NCBI GenBank assembly: GCA_026990765.1
Contig: JALXCV010000153.1
Span: forward strand, 1-34,440
Source: Hyphomicrobiales bacterium
GTDB taxonomy: Bacteria; Pseudomonadota; Alphaproteobacteria; Rhizobiales; Aestuariivirgaceae
DNA: 34,440 bases
Direction of reading: 5' to 3'
This document shows positions 25,901-33,414 of the stretch, in pieces. Each line of letters opens with the position of its first letter. Position 1 is the stretch's first letter. The notes beneath the pieces are model-generated. The model worked only from the letters and a program-made list of their open reading frames with translations, did no database searches and had not been told where the DNA came from. The translations under genes were made by a program, and so were the position numbers.

Positions 25901-25955
25901 AAGCAATTCCGGGCGGAATATGAAAGATGTTCGGTTGCGATTGCGGATTGAACAT
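22914..25955 (-). CDS. addB: AddB, nuclease subunit of the AddAB recombination complex
   Basis: The 1013-residue protein fits alphaproteobacterial AddB. The N-terminal helicase-like part has a degenerate start (WTILLPTRRAARSLIEAF) without a Walker A motif, as expected because AddB does not drive unwinding. The C-terminal RecB-type nuclease domain has ERGLMVHKALEQF, then Asp near 874, Asp near 888 and Lys near 890 in LTARADRID and IIDYKT. I do not see the four-cysteine iron-sulfur pattern of B. subtilis AddB. The start could be GTG at 25958 or ATG at 25955; GGAG eight bases before the ATG favours the latter, which shares one base with the murU stop (TGATG). Confidence 0.93.
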   Translation of the reverse strand: MFNPQSQPNIFHIPPGIAFLPALVKSIKTNAIFDHISLSGDPLELTEWTILLPTRRAARSLIEAFLAADETSNQLLPSIRTLGDSDEEAALFTSESGFEDNFELPPAISGLSRQFILAGMIRQWVSDNPDTMLAETIRSASAQIFDLARSLAQLADRLDTHEAVLADLVELFEGDFAGHQQAARDFLKIISEQLPKELEKRGMIGPMERRSRLMQNYARQLMQHGSKGPVIAAGSTGSIPATAQLLSVIAHLDNGAVILPGLDTDMDDASWQSMKEHHPQFGMRELLSGMKADREQVQPLPKIDGEVASTDRIWLAGEIMRPADTTQQWRSALAENPGRIARAMNGVSVIKAGEQSEEAAIIALIMRKAINDRQKAALITPDRRLAQKVKAAMARWQIEVDDSAGEPLSNSTQGIFIRLVLDTAASKFKPAAIKAMLSHPYSDIGDYLALETAILRSGKSWQNLAEFRSIAENQQQCLADQKHLHPTVRRLGDADWKLTRQQASLLAEIFAPLEQCYATGGQYRLQQLVECHLEACKKLDQKSQIWRGEAGEQLLMLMQSLLDESDDCPDLTINDYASLLLSMLAQTPVRPRFSEHPDLAIYGLMEARLIASDIIIMGGLNENVWPMAARTDPWLNRPQSVNIGIPVPERRIGLSAHDFVQGFCNKKSFLTSSGKIDGSPAVASRWLTRLQALLSASEVEARTEFPWIEWAQGLDRSDQVIPVERPAPIPPVQSRPTRFSVTAIDKLVQNPYEFFANKILKLKPLNELTRSQGPAERGLMVHKALEQFCKTWPKDLPADAKDRVKSELDKALLEFFDDRALAGFYAAQLAAMADWFIENEQKLRKGLKNIHTEADGMAEFVAGGKNCQLTARADRIDELENANIRIIDYKTGSAPSFDETKDSFSAQLLLEGWIAANGGFAGIKAQTPSELTYIKLSGNAVPGETKLHNSQRSDQAITSAAEGMAMLVSHYLAHDSSYTANTGPKDARNEREFDYLSRWREWAYFHLQRDGND

Positions 25956-26686
25956 CACTTCATCTCCGCAAATCGTTCCAGTTCAGCCTCGGCTAGTCTG
26001 ATTGCCTCTGGTGTTCCCACATGCAGCCATGGCGCATCATGCACCAGACCGTATAAACGGCCTTTGGCAAGGGCCTTGTCAAATATGGTGTTCATCGAGA
26101 AAGCCACCGGTTTGTGCCCGGCAAGAATGCGTGGATGCACCAGATAGCACCCGGCATAAATATAAGGAGCTAAAGCGGCTTTCCCCCGTCTTTGCAAACG
26201 GCCATCATCGGACATGAAAAAATCTCCGGCCCCGTTAAACCCGATGGCGCGCGATTTGTCAGATAACAGCAACAGGAAATCCATTTGCCCATCATCCCAT
26301 TTTCGCCGCATCTGCTCAATTGCCGGAACATCTTTATTCAGCCAGAAAGAATCGCTGTTGAGAATGAAAAATGCCTGTTTTCCCAGCATTGGCAGGGCCT
26401 TGATGACACCGCCACCGGTTTCCATCAATTGATCACGCTCGTCACTGATTTGGATCAGCCCTGCCGGTTGCCGGTCGGCCCAGTCATCAATCTGGTCAGC
26501 CAGATAGTGCTTGTTGACGATTATTCTATCAATGCCGCTTTGTGTCAGATTGTCTTTTGACCAGTCAATCAGTGCCCGGCCTGCCACTTTTATCAGAGGT
26601 TTTGGAGTTGTGTCGGTCAATGGCCGCATACGGGTGCCAAGCCCGGCAGCAAGTATCATGGCGCGTCTGGCGATTACTCCAGCCAT
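25955..26686 (-). CDS. murU: Nucleotidyltransferase, probable N-acetylmuramate 1-phosphate uridylyltransferase
   Basis: The 243-residue protein is a nucleotidyltransferase with the signature LAAGLGTRMRPLTD (12-25), TPKPLIKVAGRALI (28-41) and HVGTPEAIRLAEAEL near the C-terminus. MurU transfers UMP to MurNAc-1-phosphate in the recycling route that bypasses de novo UDP-MurNAc synthesis. The assignment over generic sugar-1-phosphate transferases rests on the neighbouring gene, whose C-terminal domain resembles AmgK, the kinase that makes MurNAc-1-phosphate. The ATG at 26686 shares one base with the upstream stop (TGATG); the frame is open 19 codons further but that would lie in the kinase gene. 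Substrate is inferred from the pairing. Confidence 0.85.
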   Translation of the reverse strand: MAGVIARRAMILAAGLGTRMRPLTDTTPKPLIKVAGRALIDWSKDNLTQSGIDRIIVNKHYLADQIDDWADRQPAGLIQISDERDQLMETGGGVIKALPMLGKQAFFILNSDSFWLNKDVPAIEQMRRKWDDGQMDFLLLLSDKSRAIGFNGAGDFFMSDDGRLQRRGKAALAPYIYAGCYLVHPRILAGHKPVAFSMNTIFDKALAKGRLYGLVHDAPWLHVGTPEAIRLAEAELERFAEMK

Positions 26687-28218
26687 CAGGTTTTCTCCCT
26701 GACCGCTTCTCGAACCTTTGCATCCAGATTGGTTCGAAACCATGTTTTCAGATCAGCCAGTGCGCTGTGTTCCAGGTTCTTGTCGAGATAGGAAAGAACC
26801 CTTGGAATATGACGCAGATAGTTTGACTTGCCGTCGCGCTTTTTCAGCCGGGCGAATATTCCAAGAATTTTCGAAGCCCGCTGCGCTCCCAAAACTGCAT
26901 AGGCAGTGCGCAGCTTTTCTTCATCAAAACCATCATCTGCCGCCTTTCGGTGTCGGCAATAGCGGTCAAGCAATATGGCTTCATCCCTGTCATCAATGTC
27001 GGTGCGCGCATCCTGCAGGAATGAGGCAAGATCATAGGCTGGATGTCCCAGCACGCAATCCTGGGTATCGATCAGGCCAATCCGGTCAAGACCTGAATTG
27101 TTTTCCAGCCAGATCAGATTGGGCGAATGAAAATCACGCAACACCCATACCGGTTTATCGGTCATGGCCAGCGGGAACAACTCATGCCAGATATCAAAAA
27201 ACTCGGAAATTGCTGATTCTGTCAGTGACCTGCCGGTTGCCCATGGCCAGAACCATTCAGTCAACAGGCTGACTTCGGTAGCCATTGCTGCCGGGTCATA
27301 GTTTTTAAGGTGATATTGGCTGTTATCATCAAGAACAATCATCCCGGGCCAGTCGGTTTCAGCTATTTCTGCCAGAAGATCAATGGCAACCTTTTTAACC
27401 TTGAGGCTGATATCTGGTTGATTATACAGGTCACCAAATACCGCATCGCCAAAATCCTCAATCAGCATCAGACCATTTGCATGATCACCGGCATATTCAA
27501 CAAAAGCCCTGAAACCCTTTTCGCGCAAACCCTTGTTGATTGCATGTACAGCCCTGATACCTTCGGCCAGATGCACCAGACGGCTATATGGCAAACCGTT
27601 CTTGATTGCCGGGCCATCTGTTGCCTCGGGCATATCCATCAAAATGGCCTTTTTGCCGCCCTCGGCCACCAGCCTTTCATAGCGGCGCGGTGAAGCATCG
27701 CCCTGCAGAAAACTGCGTTTTGCCGATTGCCATCCGCTTTGCTGTAAAAACCTGTTTATGGCATTTATCCTGTCAGCGGTCTGGGTAAAACAACCTTTGG
27801 CAGTCAGTTCCAGTTGCCGGCTGCCTCCGCTGCCGCTCAAATAAATATCCAGACGATCTGATGGTAAATGATCTCCCAGCCGGTCTGGCCATTCGATCAG
27901 GGTTATGCGCTGGTCCTCATCGTCGAAAAAACCCAGTTCTTCAATCTCGTCAACCCCGTTGATCCGGTAAAGATCAAAATGCAGAACCGGCAGCCTGCCA
28001 GCTTCATATGGCTGTACGAGGGAAAATGTCGGGCTTGGAACTTCGCAATTGTCATCTTTTGCAAGGGCGCGGATATAGGCGCGGGCAAATTCGGTTTTCC
28101 CAACCCCCAGATCGCCCCACAGACATATGGTCTGGCCCTTGCGGGCAAAAAGAGACAGTTCATGGGCAAAATCCCTTGTTGCCTGTGGCCCGTCAAGTTT
28201 GCGTGTAATTACCGTCAC
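26686..28218 (-). CDS. tsaE: TsaE-AmgK fusion: tRNA t6A ATPase plus amino-sugar kinase
   Basis: Two domains are fused in 510 residues. The N-terminal part (1-145) is TsaE, the ATPase that recycles the TsaBD complex in t6A37 tRNA modification: Walker A GDLGVGKT (35-42), SPTFSLV (62-68), HFDLYR (80-85) and EWPDR (109-113). The C-terminal part (about 155-500) is an aminoglycoside-phosphotransferase fold with RDFHSPN (361-367) and IDTQD (383-387), like AmgK, which phosphorylates MurNAc and GlcNAc at C1. AmgK normally works with MurU, the next gene. The start is GTG at 28218, five bases after the divL stop, with AGGGTAGG just upstream. Fusion of these domains is known in alphaproteobacteria; why they are joined is not. 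Confidence 0.9.
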   Translation of the reverse strand: MTVITRKLDGPQATRDFAHELSLFARKGQTICLWGDLGVGKTEFARAYIRALAKDDNCEVPSPTFSLVQPYEAGRLPVLHFDLYRINGVDEIEELGFFDDEDQRITLIEWPDRLGDHLPSDRLDIYLSGSGGSRQLELTAKGCFTQTADRINAINRFLQQSGWQSAKRSFLQGDASPRRYERLVAEGGKKAILMDMPEATDGPAIKNGLPYSRLVHLAEGIRAVHAINKGLREKGFRAFVEYAGDHANGLMLIEDFGDAVFGDLYNQPDISLKVKKVAIDLLAEIAETDWPGMIVLDDNSQYHLKNYDPAAMATEVSLLTEWFWPWATGRSLTESAISEFFDIWHELFPLAMTDKPVWVLRDFHSPNLIWLENNSGLDRIGLIDTQDCVLGHPAYDLASFLQDARTDIDDRDEAILLDRYCRHRKAADDGFDEEKLRTAYAVLGAQRASKILGIFARLKKRDGKSNYLRHIPRVLSYLDKNLEHSALADLKTWFRTNLDAKVREAVREKT

Positions 28219-28223
28219 AAAAC

Positions 28224-30731
28224 CTACCCTGCAAGAGCTGCCGATGTTTCTGGCCTTTCAGATAATTTGATCTGATCTGGCCCTGTGATTGGCAGGCGGC
28301 AGATAATGGTGGTTCCCTGTTTCTGGCGTGAATGCAGCGAAACTGATCCACCATGCAATTCAACAAATCCCTTGACAATTGCCAGCCCCAGACCCGGCCC
28401 GCGATGCCCACCTGATATTGGTTCACTCTGGAATCTTTCAAAAGCGTGTTTTTGAAATTCTTCGCTGATCCCGCGGCCCTTGTCGGAGACCCAGAACACA
28501 ATTTCTTCACCTTCAATTCTGGCCCCAAGCTGAACCGCCGATCCTGCTGGAGAAAAGCCGATGGCGTTTGATATGAGATTGTTCAATACTTGGGAGATGC
28601 GGTGAATATCAGCTGTGAATACATCTACTTCTTCGGCAATCTCCACCTTGAGTTTCAGTTTCATCTCCCGCAGCTTGTTAGCCCACTGATTGGCGATCTC
28701 CTGCAGTAATTGCACCACATCAATTTCCACCAGCACCAGATCCATGGCCCCTGCATCAATGGTTGTCAGATCCAGAATGGCATTGATGATGCCTAAAAGG
28801 TCATTGGATGATTTTTGAATATGGTCGATATATTCAAGCTGCCTGCCTTCCAGTTCCCCGGCTATCCCCAAGGTCAATGTTTCGGCAAAGCCTAAAATAT
28901 TGGTCAGTGGTGTGCGCAATTCATATGAGACATTGGAAAGGAAGTTGGTTTTCAGCCGGTCTGCAGATTCAAGCGCCTCATTGCGTTCGCGCAGGGCTTT
29001 TTCAATTCCGGCGCTGGCTGATACATCCACATAGGTTATCAGCGTATTTCCATCCGGCAGCGGTACAGAGGCAAAATCAAATATCTTGGCATCGGTTCTG
29101 GTCAGGCGATCGTGCATCCGGTTGCGGCTCTCAGACAGTGAGGTGACACAATATTTGAGGTCATCCCAGATCGCCTTGCTGTGCAGCAGCTCTGAACAGC
29201 GCTCGATAACTTCATCCACATGCGGGTGCCTGTCGAGAAATTCCCGGTTGAGTTTCCAGAATCTGGCAAATGCCTGATTATATAATTGCAATTTGCCGTC
29301 AGCACCATAAAGGGCAATGGCCTCTTCAAGATTATCAAGCGTTTCCCTTTGCACATCTATCAGGGCGTTATATTTGCTTTCCAGCGACAGCTTTTCAGTT
29401 ACATTTTCATTCAGATAAGTAACCCCGCCAAACGGGTGCTGCTCGGCAACGATGCGCAAGGAGCGCCCATCTGGCAGATGCCACCATTCCTCGCGCGGTT
29501 CGATGGTTTTATAGGCTGACAGATATTCGCTTTTCCAGTTCTTGAAATTTGCCTGTTCGGGCAGCTTGCGTTCCAGCCGCAATCTGTCGATGATTTCACC
29601 ATCAGATGGCTTGCTGTCCAGCCAGTCAGTATCAAGATCCCATAATTGCGCATAGGCAGAATTGTAAAACCGCAATCTCTGGTCAGGACCAAAGATGGTT
29701 ATTGCAGTTGCCAGCTTGTCAAGAATTGAGGCATGCGCCTTGATGTGAAGCGCCAGTTCCTTCTGGGTCTCACTCAACTCGGTCATGTCAATGGCAAAAC
29801 ATACAATATCGCTGCCGGTTTTGATCTCATAAAGATCAAGCGAGTGTTTGACCCCGCCATAGACGATCTGGGCCCGGCCAATCATGCCATCTGGAACTTT
29901 TTCATCTTCACCAACCGGCTGCATCTGTTCATCAGTTACCAGCATGGTGGTACGCTGCAATACATCTTCTACCGAAGTGCCCTCGACCGCCCTGATATAA
30001 TTGTCATTGACCCAGACTATCTTGCCGTCTTCATCCTTTAGCCATACAGGCAATGGGGCGCTGTCAAGTATGGCGCTTAGCCTTTGCACCTGTTTGGAAA
30101 GCTTTCTTACCTCATGGACCAGTTCAGTATTGTGCCTGCGCTCACCCACCAGCGGCTTGAAACGCATTGTTGCCAGACCGCCCGCAGTTCGCCCGTCAAC
30201 TTCCAGCAACTCACCGCCTGTTGTCTTTATGCCGATATTGAAAGCCTTGCCGACACTGCGCAATTCTTCAATGGCACTGGTCAGGGAATTTTTTGATTCA
30301 CCTTCCATCCAGCTGCCAAAATCGAGAACCTCTTCCATGGTTTCCGGCATTTTCACCATGCCGCGCATATCCCCTGACATATGATCAGGCGAGCCGTCAC
30401 GACCGCGCCAGAAGAACAGATAACCTGGTTCGGCATTTAATATTATTTCAGCTTCATTCAGCCTGGCTTCCAGCATATTTGCCTTGCGCCTTGACCTTAA
30501 TTCATCTCTTGTAAGCTTGCGAACCGCTATCAGCGCCCAGAAAAATACCAGTATTGCCATGAACAGGGCGATCAATGCAAAACTTGAGCTGGAAAAACCT
30601 TGCGCATCTGGAATATAGGTTTTCAGCTCTGAAGATTGGGCAATTGCAGTTGTTGCATCATTAAAAAGCACAAAGCACACGGCATACACAGCTGCGCCCA
30701 AAGCTGGTCTATGTGTGTTTTTTCCTGACAT
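28224..30731 (-). CDS. divL: DivL-like PAS sensor kinase with tyrosine in the H-box
   Basis: The 835-residue protein has an N-terminal signal-like helix (about 9-31), a membrane helix (49-70), a chain of PAS-like domains (about 215-320, 335-440 and 460-570) and a kinase core. The H-box is NVSYELRTPLTN (600-611): Tyr603 (codon 28923-28925, TAT) stands where other kinases have the phospho-acceptor His. This substitution defines DivL, which in Caulobacter controls the CckA-CtrA cell-cycle pathway by binding CckA and DivK rather than by classical phosphotransfer. The ATPase domain is intact: N-box NNLISNAIGFS (717-727), SDKGRGI (749-755) and RGPGLGLAIVKG (777-788). Position next to tsaE is usual. 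The ribosome-binding site is weak. Confidence 0.88.
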   Translation of the reverse strand: MSGKNTHRPALGAAVYAVCFVLFNDATTAIAQSSELKTYIPDAQGFSSSSFALIALFMAILVFFWALIAVRKLTRDELRSRRKANMLEARLNEAEIILNAEPGYLFFWRGRDGSPDHMSGDMRGMVKMPETMEEVLDFGSWMEGESKNSLTSAIEELRSVGKAFNIGIKTTGGELLEVDGRTAGGLATMRFKPLVGERRHNTELVHEVRKLSKQVQRLSAILDSAPLPVWLKDEDGKIVWVNDNYIRAVEGTSVEDVLQRTTMLVTDEQMQPVGEDEKVPDGMIGRAQIVYGGVKHSLDLYEIKTGSDIVCFAIDMTELSETQKELALHIKAHASILDKLATAITIFGPDQRLRFYNSAYAQLWDLDTDWLDSKPSDGEIIDRLRLERKLPEQANFKNWKSEYLSAYKTIEPREEWWHLPDGRSLRIVAEQHPFGGVTYLNENVTEKLSLESKYNALIDVQRETLDNLEEAIALYGADGKLQLYNQAFARFWKLNREFLDRHPHVDEVIERCSELLHSKAIWDDLKYCVTSLSESRNRMHDRLTRTDAKIFDFASVPLPDGNTLITYVDVSASAGIEKALRERNEALESADRLKTNFLSNVSYELRTPLTNILGFAETLTLGIAGELEGRQLEYIDHIQKSSNDLLGIINAILDLTTIDAGAMDLVLVEIDVVQLLQEIANQWANKLREMKLKLKVEIAEEVDVFTADIHRISQVLNNLISNAIGFSPAGSAVQLGARIEGEEIVFWVSDKGRGISEEFQKHAFERFQSEPISGGHRGPGLGLAIVKGFVELHGGSVSLHSRQKQGTTIICRLPITGPDQIKLSERPETSAALAG

Positions 30732-31009
30732 CTTAAAAAATGATGTTCCCCTGTAACGCTCCTGCCATATTTGCTGATGATCAGCAGAAAGCGCAATATT
30801 TCAAATACTTAAAGCCGCTGTTTCCAACCATTGCTGAATCAGAAACAATAAAATCACCTTTGCGAAAGTGCATCTGATTGTGGCCCCTTATTATTGCAAC
30901 CTGCACAAGACAACCGAATCACCAGCACTATCTCCCAAATACCCGTATAACCTGAAAAACTGAAACGTCAAAACCTGCTTTGAGCTTTTGCCTGATCAGG
31001 CTTTCAGGC
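30732..31009. other. Gene-free region upstream of divL
   Basis: The 353 bases between divL and ahcY hold no gene I can support. The part nearest divL has a perfect odd palindrome TGCTGATGATCAGCA (30772-30786), 41 bases before the ATG, and two GANTC sites (30836-30840, 30916-30920) that the cell-cycle methylase CcrM could modify. GCCTGATCAGGC (30990-31001) is a 12-bp palindrome just downstream of the ahcY terminator in its direction of transcription. No TTAA-N7-TTAA CtrA box and no clear -35/-10 pair were found. Confidence 0.5.
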
Positions 31010-31038
31010 AAAAAAAAGGCCCTGCAATCAGGGCCTTT
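31010..31038 (-). terminator. Intrinsic terminator after ahcY
   Basis: On the minus strand AAAGGCCCTG (31038-31029) pairs perfectly with CAGGGCCTTT (31024-31015) around the four-base loop ATTG, followed by five further T to 31010. It begins 46 bases after the ahcY stop and should separate ahcY from divL transcription. Confidence 0.93.
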
Positions 31039-31084
31039 AATCAGTAGGTATATCTGCAATCTGAAAGCAGATATGGATTACCCG

Positions 31085-32485
31085 CTAGTAGCGATAATGA
31101 TCTGACTTGTAGGGGCCATCAACCGGCACATCAATATAGTCAGCCTGTTCCTGTGAAAGCTCGGTCAGCTTGGCGCCAACCTTGGCCAGATGCAGTCTGG
31201 CAACCTTTTCATCAAGATGCTTGGGCAGAATATAGACCTTGTTCTCATACTCATCAGATTTGGTGAACAATTCGATCTGGGCCAGCGTCTGATTGGTGAA
31301 AGAGGCAGACATCACAAAGCTTGGGTGACCGGTTGCATTGCCAAGATTCACCAGACGGCCTTCAGACAGGATGATCATCCGCTTGCCATCAGGAAATTCG
31401 ATCTGGTCAACCTGATCCTTGATGTTGGTCCATTTGAAATTTTTCAGACCTTCAACCTGAATTTCATTATCGAAGTGGCCGATATTGCAAATGATGGCCA
31501 TATCTTTCAGCTTGCGCATATGCTCAATGGTGATAACATCCTTGTTGCCGGTTGTAGTGACCACAATGTCAGCGCGCGGGGCTGCATCATCAAGTGTTAC
31601 CACTTCATAACCGTCCATTGATGCCTGCAGGGCACAGATCGGGTCAATTTCGGTAACCAGCACCCTGGCACCTGCACCGCTGAGTGATTGGGCTGAACCC
31701 TTGCCAACATCGCCATAACCGCAAACAATAGCAACCTTGCCGGCCATCATCACATCAGTGCCGCGACGAATACCGTCAACCAGTGATTCCCGGCAGCCAT
31801 ATTTATTGTCGAATTTTGACTTGGTTACACTGTCATTGACGTTAATGGCAGGAAATGGCAGTTCACCCTGTTTTTCCAGTACATAAAGCCGATGCACACC
31901 AGTGGTGGTTTCTTCTGAAACACCCTTGATATTGTCGCGCACCTTGGAGAACCAGCCAGGGTTTCTGGCCAGTCGGTCCTTGATGGCGGCAAACAGATAT
32001 TTTTCTTCCTCACTGGCAGGATTTTCCAGAACCGAAGGGTCTTTTTCAGCCTTTGCGCCCAACAGAACCATCATTGTTGCATCGCCGCCATCATCAAGAA
32101 TGAGGTTGGCAGTTTCGCCATTGCCCCAGTCAAGAATCCGGTCGCAATAATCCCAGTATTCTTCCAGGGTTTCGCCCTTGGTAGCAAAAACCGGAATGCC
32201 GGCAGCAGCGATTGCCGCAGCAGCCTGATCCTGGGTTGAGAAAATATTGCATGATGCCCAGCGTACTTCAGCGCCCAGCTCAACCAGGGTTTCAATCAGT
32301 ACAGCAGTCTGAATGGTCATATGCAGCGAGCCGGCAATACGCGCGCCTTTGAGAGGCTTGGACTTGCCAAATTCCTCGCGAGTGGCCATCAGGCCCGGCA
32401 TTTCGATTTCCGCAATGGTTATTTCCTTGCGGCCCCAGTCAGCCAAACCAATATCGGCAACGACATAGTCAGAAAAACTACTCAT
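31085..32485 (-). CDS. ahcY: Adenosylhomocysteinase (SAH hydrolase)
   Basis: AhcY splits S-adenosylhomocysteine into adenosine and homocysteine, relieving inhibition of methyltransferases. The 466-residue protein shows [10 protein letters not shown] (52-61, substrate-contacting His55), SCNIFSTQD (78-86), [11 protein letters not shown] (217-227, catalytic Lys and Asp), the NAD site GYGDVGKG (256-263) and the conserved C-terminus ending [12 protein letters not shown] segment of roughly 40 residues around 148-190 is the insertion found in the longer bacterial and plant-type enzymes. AAAGGA lies seven bases before the ATG. It has a leader of about 100 bases, with a palindrome at 32586-32605 as operator candidate, and a strong terminator. 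Confidence 0.97.
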   Translation of the reverse strand: MSSFSDYVVADIGLADWGRKEITIAEIEMPGLMATREEFGKSKPLKGARIAGSLHMTIQTAVLIETLVELGAEVRWASCNIFSTQDQAAAAIAAAGIPVFATKGETLEEYWDYCDRILDWGNGETANLILDDGGDATMMVLLGAKAEKDPSVLENPASEEEKYLFAAIKDRLARNPGWFSKVRDNIKGVSEETTTGVHRLYVLEKQGELPFPAINVNDSVTKSKFDNKYGCRESLVDGIRRGTDVMMAGKVAIVCGYGDVGKGSAQSLSGAGARVLVTEIDPICALQASMDGYEVVTLDDAAPRADIVVTTTGNKDVITIEHMRKLKDMAIICNIGHFDNEIQVEGLKNFKWTNIKDQVDQIEFPDGKRMIILSEGRLVNLGNATGHPSFVMSASFTNQTLAQIELFTKSDEYENKVYILPKHLDEKVARLHLAKVGAKLTELSQEQADYIDVPVDGPYKSDHYRY

Positions 32486-32585
32486 TTCTTATTCCTTTAA
32501 AAAGTATTGAAAGTTTGAATTCGTCTGGGCGTAATTTTGCCCTTGCCGGTGCTAATAACAGCAAAAGGTCTGAAAAGCAACAAGC

Positions 32586-32605
32586 ATATAAAGAATTGCT
32601 TATAT
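32586..32605 (-). promoter_or_regulatory. AT-rich palindromic operator candidate upstream of ahcY
   Basis: ATATAAAGAATTGCTTATAT matches its own reverse complement at 16 of 20 positions, with perfect ATATAA/TTATAT arms. It lies about 100 bases before the ahcY ATG and just after the HPr stop. SahR-type ArsR-family repressors of methionine-cycle genes are reported to bind similar AT-rich palindromes upstream of ahcY; the link is from memory. Between it and the gene are two small hairpins (TGCT/AGCA and GGGC/GCCC); they do not match the SAH riboswitch pattern I know. Confidence 0.45.
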
Positions 32606-32618
32606 ATTTATATGAAGC

Positions 32619-32918
32619 TCAGTCTTCATTGAAAGCAGCGCCCAGCAATTCCTCAAGTGCGTCAAGCGCAATTTGTGCATCAGGGCCACAGGCTGTTACA
32701 TTTATTACCGTTCCCTTATGTGCTGCCAGCATCATCAATCCCATGATTGAAGTGCCAGGAACCGTATATCCATTATACAAAACCTCGATTTCAGCATCAA
32801 ACTTGCTGGCACATTTGACAAAGCTGGCCGAGGCGCGTGCATGTAATCCGCGAATATTTTTAATTTCCAGCTTTCTGGAAATACATTCCTTGTCATTCAT
32901 GGCTGGCATTTCAGGCAT
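32619..32918 (-). CDS. ptsH: HPr family phosphocarrier protein
   Basis: The 99-residue protein has the HPr active site NIRGLHARAS (21-30), where His26 accepts phosphate from enzyme I, and GTSIMGLMML (55-64), where Ser57 corresponds to Ser46, the HprK target. Both regulatory phosphorylation sites are therefore intact. Its ATG at 32918 overlaps the EIIA stop by eight bases; in-frame ATGs three and six codons later are possible starts, and none has a clear ribosome-binding site, suggesting translational coupling. With no sugar permease nearby, it likely acts in regulation rather than sugar uptake, as in other alphaproteobacteria. Enzyme I is not encoded in the window. Confidence 0.93.
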   Translation of the reverse strand: MPEMPAMNDKECISRKLEIKNIRGLHARASASFVKCASKFDAEIEVLYNGYTVPGTSIMGLMMLAAHKGTVINVTACGPDAQIALDALEELLGAAFNED

Positions 32919-33309
32919 CCAGCAACTGGCTGGCGGAATTTATATATTTGCGGCCAGAATCAAGCGCCTGTTTGACCGTTTCTGCCAGGCTGGCACTGTC
33001 TCGCAATGATGCAATCTTGATAAGCATTGGCAGATTTGCTCCGGCAATCACTTCGATCCTGTCAGGTTTCAGCATGGAAATACCCAGATTGGAGGGTGTG
33101 CCCCCGAACATGTCAGTTATGATTATCACCCCATTGCCACTATCAACCTGTGCTACCGCATTTATTATATCATCGCGGCGACTTTCGACATCATCTGCCG
33201 GGTCAATCGAGATAGTTGCAATTGCGTCCTGTTTTCCGACAATATGTTCCAGTGCAGACTGAAACTCCTGTGCAAGCTGGCCATGGGTGACCATTACCAG
33301 TCCGATCAT
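32911..33309 (-). CDS. PTS mannose-family IIA component
   Basis: The 132-residue protein matches the EIIA-Man fold: MIGLVMVTHGQLAQEF with His9 as phosphorylation site, then VIIITDMFGGTPSNLG (74-89 region) typical of the family. In rhizobia this EIIA accepts phosphate from HPr and serves as a regulatory output, since no IIB, IIC or IID transport subunits accompany it; none are seen here. The start at 33309 has no close ribosome-binding site, but a tiny upstream frame (33306-33329) with a good site ends on its start codon. A 105-base gap separates it from hprK, with a possible promoter. Confidence 0.9.
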   Translation of the reverse strand: MIGLVMVTHGQLAQEFQSALEHIVGKQDAIATISIDPADDVESRRDDIINAVAQVDSGNGVIIITDMFGGTPSNLGISMLKPDRIEVIAGANLPMLIKIASLRDSASLAETVKQALDSGRKYINSASQLLDA

Positions 33310-33329
33310 ATCACTATAAACCTGTTCAT
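33306..33329 (-). CDS. Possible seven-residue leader peptide coupled to EIIA
   Basis: ATG at 33329 opens a frame MNRFIVI whose TGA overlaps the EIIA ATG (ATGA). AAGGA lies four bases before it, and a stronger GGGGAGG further upstream. This could serve translational coupling, because EIIA itself lacks a well-spaced site. It may be chance. Confidence 0.3.
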   Translation of the reverse strand: MNRFIVI

Positions 33330-33369
33330 AAATCCTTACCGTTATTCCTCCCCGTGAAAGCCAGTCCCT

Positions 33370-33398
33370 ATTTTGTCTGTATTTGATCTGCTGTGCAA
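33370..33398 (-). promoter_or_regulatory. Weak promoter candidate for EIIA-HPr
   Basis: On the minus strand TTGCAC (33393-33398) and CAAAAT (33370-33375) are 17 bases apart in the hprK-EIIA gap. Matches are partial, and read-through from chvG-hprK is equally possible. Confidence 0.3.
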
Positions 33399-33414
33399 TA
33401 GGAAGAAGACAGAT

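Noticed and set aside
30732-31009. CtrA box upstream of divL
   Set aside because: A single TTAA is present, without a second copy at the N7 spacing required.
32486-32618. SAH or SAM riboswitch in the ahcY leader
   Set aside because: Only two short hairpins are visible; the conserved sequence blocks of the SAH, SAM-II and SAM/SAH classes were not recognised.
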